DNA of 5,051 nt from an uncultured Prevotellaceae bacterium (lineage in GTDB: Bacteria; Bacteroidota; Bacteroidia; Bacteroidales; Bacteroidaceae): NCBI GenBank assembly GCA_900315105.1, contig OMXX01000180.1:1-5051 (forward strand), in the 5' to 3' direction. Below the pieces are notes generated by a model. That model was given only the letters and a program-made list of their open reading frames with translations, was not told the DNA's origin and made no database searches. Positions 4,584 to 5,051 of this stretch are shown here, one piece after another. Both the position numbers and the translations under genes were made by a program. Position 1 is the stretch's first letter. Every line of letters begins with the position of its first letter.

Positions 4584-4640
4584 ATGGCTCTAATGCTATA
4601 TAAAAATTCTCCCACTCGGGGGAGTTAGAGGGGGGCTTTT

Positions 4641-5051
4641 ATGGGAAAACTAACAGGTATCATCAGTAAGATTAACGGCTCAGCCGGCAACCTTACATTC
4701 AAGAGCCTTAACGGCCAGACAGTTATCAGCGAGAAGGTGACGCACATCCGCAACCCTCGCACCAATGCGCAGATGCAGACTCGCACCAAGTGGGGCAACA
4801 TCATCGCGATGTACAAGGGCATCCGTCCGCTCCTTAACTACGGCTTCGAGAACAAGCCGAAGACGCTCAGCGACTACAACATGTTCGTGAAGCTGAACAT
4901 GCAGCGCACTCCTATCTACCTCACCAAGCAGGCGGTTGCGGGCGGTGCTTGCGTAGCAACAGCCTATCAGATTTCACAGGGCTCGCTCCCTGCAATCGTG
5001 GTGACTGGCACAGGGCAGAGCGGCGTGACTGACATCCGTCTTGGCTCTCTC
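4641..5051 (+). CDS. DUF6266-like Bacteroidetes protein of unknown function, C-terminus outside window
   Basis: The 137 visible residues begin at ATG 4641 and stay open to the right edge. The start MGKLTGIISKINGSAGNLTF, the HIRNPRTNAQMQTRTKWGNI block (35-54), GIRPLLNYGFENKP (59-72) and SDYNMFVKLNM (76-86) follow the pattern I know for DUF6266: a Gly-rich N-terminus, an R-N-P-R-T-x-x-Q segment, and a helix ending in I-R-P-x-x-x-x-G-F. The later part, YLTKQAVAGGACVATAYQIS then LPAIVVTGTGQSGVTDIRLG, looks like beta strands and may start a second domain. There is no signal peptide. The family is largely restricted to Bacteroidetes and its function is unknown. Base composition is clearly more GC-rich than the AT-rich leader. 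A G-run (4631-4635) lies just upstream of the ATG inside a repeat arm. Confidence 0.8.
   Translation, partial: MGKLTGIISKINGSAGNLTFKSLNGQTVISEKVTHIRNPRTNAQMQTRTKWGNIIAMYKGIRPLLNYGFENKPKTLSDYNMFVKLNMQRTPIYLTKQAVAGGACVATAYQISQGSLPAIVVTGTGQSGVTDIRLGSL

Larger units (their letters stand above)
4342..4636. repeat. 295-bp element bounded by 28-base inverted repeats
   Basis: The left end (4342-4369, GCCCCCCTCCAACTCCCCCG...) and the right end (4609-4636, ...CGGGGGAGTTAGAGGGGGGC) are inverted copies with two mismatches. The right end stops four bases before the start codon at 4641. The left end also forms its own hairpin (CTCCCC-CGAG-GGGGAG). Inside lie an AT-rich inverted repeat with nearly the same centre and the direct repeat TCATTATTAAC (4421-4431 and 4543-4553). 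GCTGTCGCC (4434-4442) and GGCGTAAGC (4531-4539) are also roughly inverted. There is no open frame for a transposase. It could be a MITE-like element, a pair of GC-rich intergenic repeats, or a folded leader. Confidence 0.6.
4216..4640 (+). ncRNA. Long structured 5' leader of the DUF6266-like gene
   Basis: This gene-free stretch follows the plus-strand promoter and contains a series of hairpins and inverted repeats, listed separately. No credible gene is present; the short minus-strand frame at 4288-4476 is not protein-like. I do not recognise a known riboswitch or leader family. The RNA may be regulatory, or the region may simply hold intergenic repeat elements. Confidence 0.4.

Overview
The window looks like a chromosomal or prophage-type accessory region of a gut Bacteroidales bacterium, probably Prevotella/Segatella-like. 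Four upstream regions carry the Bacteroidetes -7 promoter element (TAnnTTTG); three of these pair it with a -33 TTTG at exactly 20 bases, and a fifth has a weaker -33. Start codons lack ordinary Shine-Dalgarno sites. The protein families (short deiminase, DUF1016/YhcG-type nuclease, DUF6266-like protein, BRO-N protein) also fit. The genus is inference.

Layout, left to right: (1) 1-396, minus: N-terminal 132 residues of a BRO-N (phage antirepressor-type) protein, running off the left edge. Its upstream region (397-588) holds an AT-rich repeat tract, a terminator-like hairpin, a -7 element and two tandem 16-bp palindromes. (2) 589-1243, minus: a two-gene operon of small unrecognised proteins overlapping by 23 bases. 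The first is a coiled coil ending in an Asn-rich motif; the second begins with a version of the same motif. (3) 1451-2296, minus: a short agmatine/peptidylarginine deiminase-family enzyme with its own promoter. (4) 2504-3667, minus: a DUF1016/YhcG-type PD-(D/E)XK nuclease with a strong terminator and its own promoter. (5) 3748-4640: nearly 900 bases without a credible gene but unusually rich in structure: a 44-bp perfect palindrome centred in a larger inverted repeat, many CTAAC/GTTAG sites, a plus-strand promoter, then a roughly 420-base structured leader. (6) 4641 to the right edge, plus: the start of a DUF6266-like protein.

The minus-strand genes appear to be separate transcription units rather than one pathway, each with its own promoter and usually a terminator. 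I see no complete known defence or mobility system. The most unusual parts are non-coding: the symmetric 3881-4183 region between the divergent nuclease and DUF6266-like promoters, and the 4342-4636 inverted-repeat element in the leader, whose right arm ends four bases before the start codon. The overlapping small-gene pair is the best candidate for an undescribed protein system.
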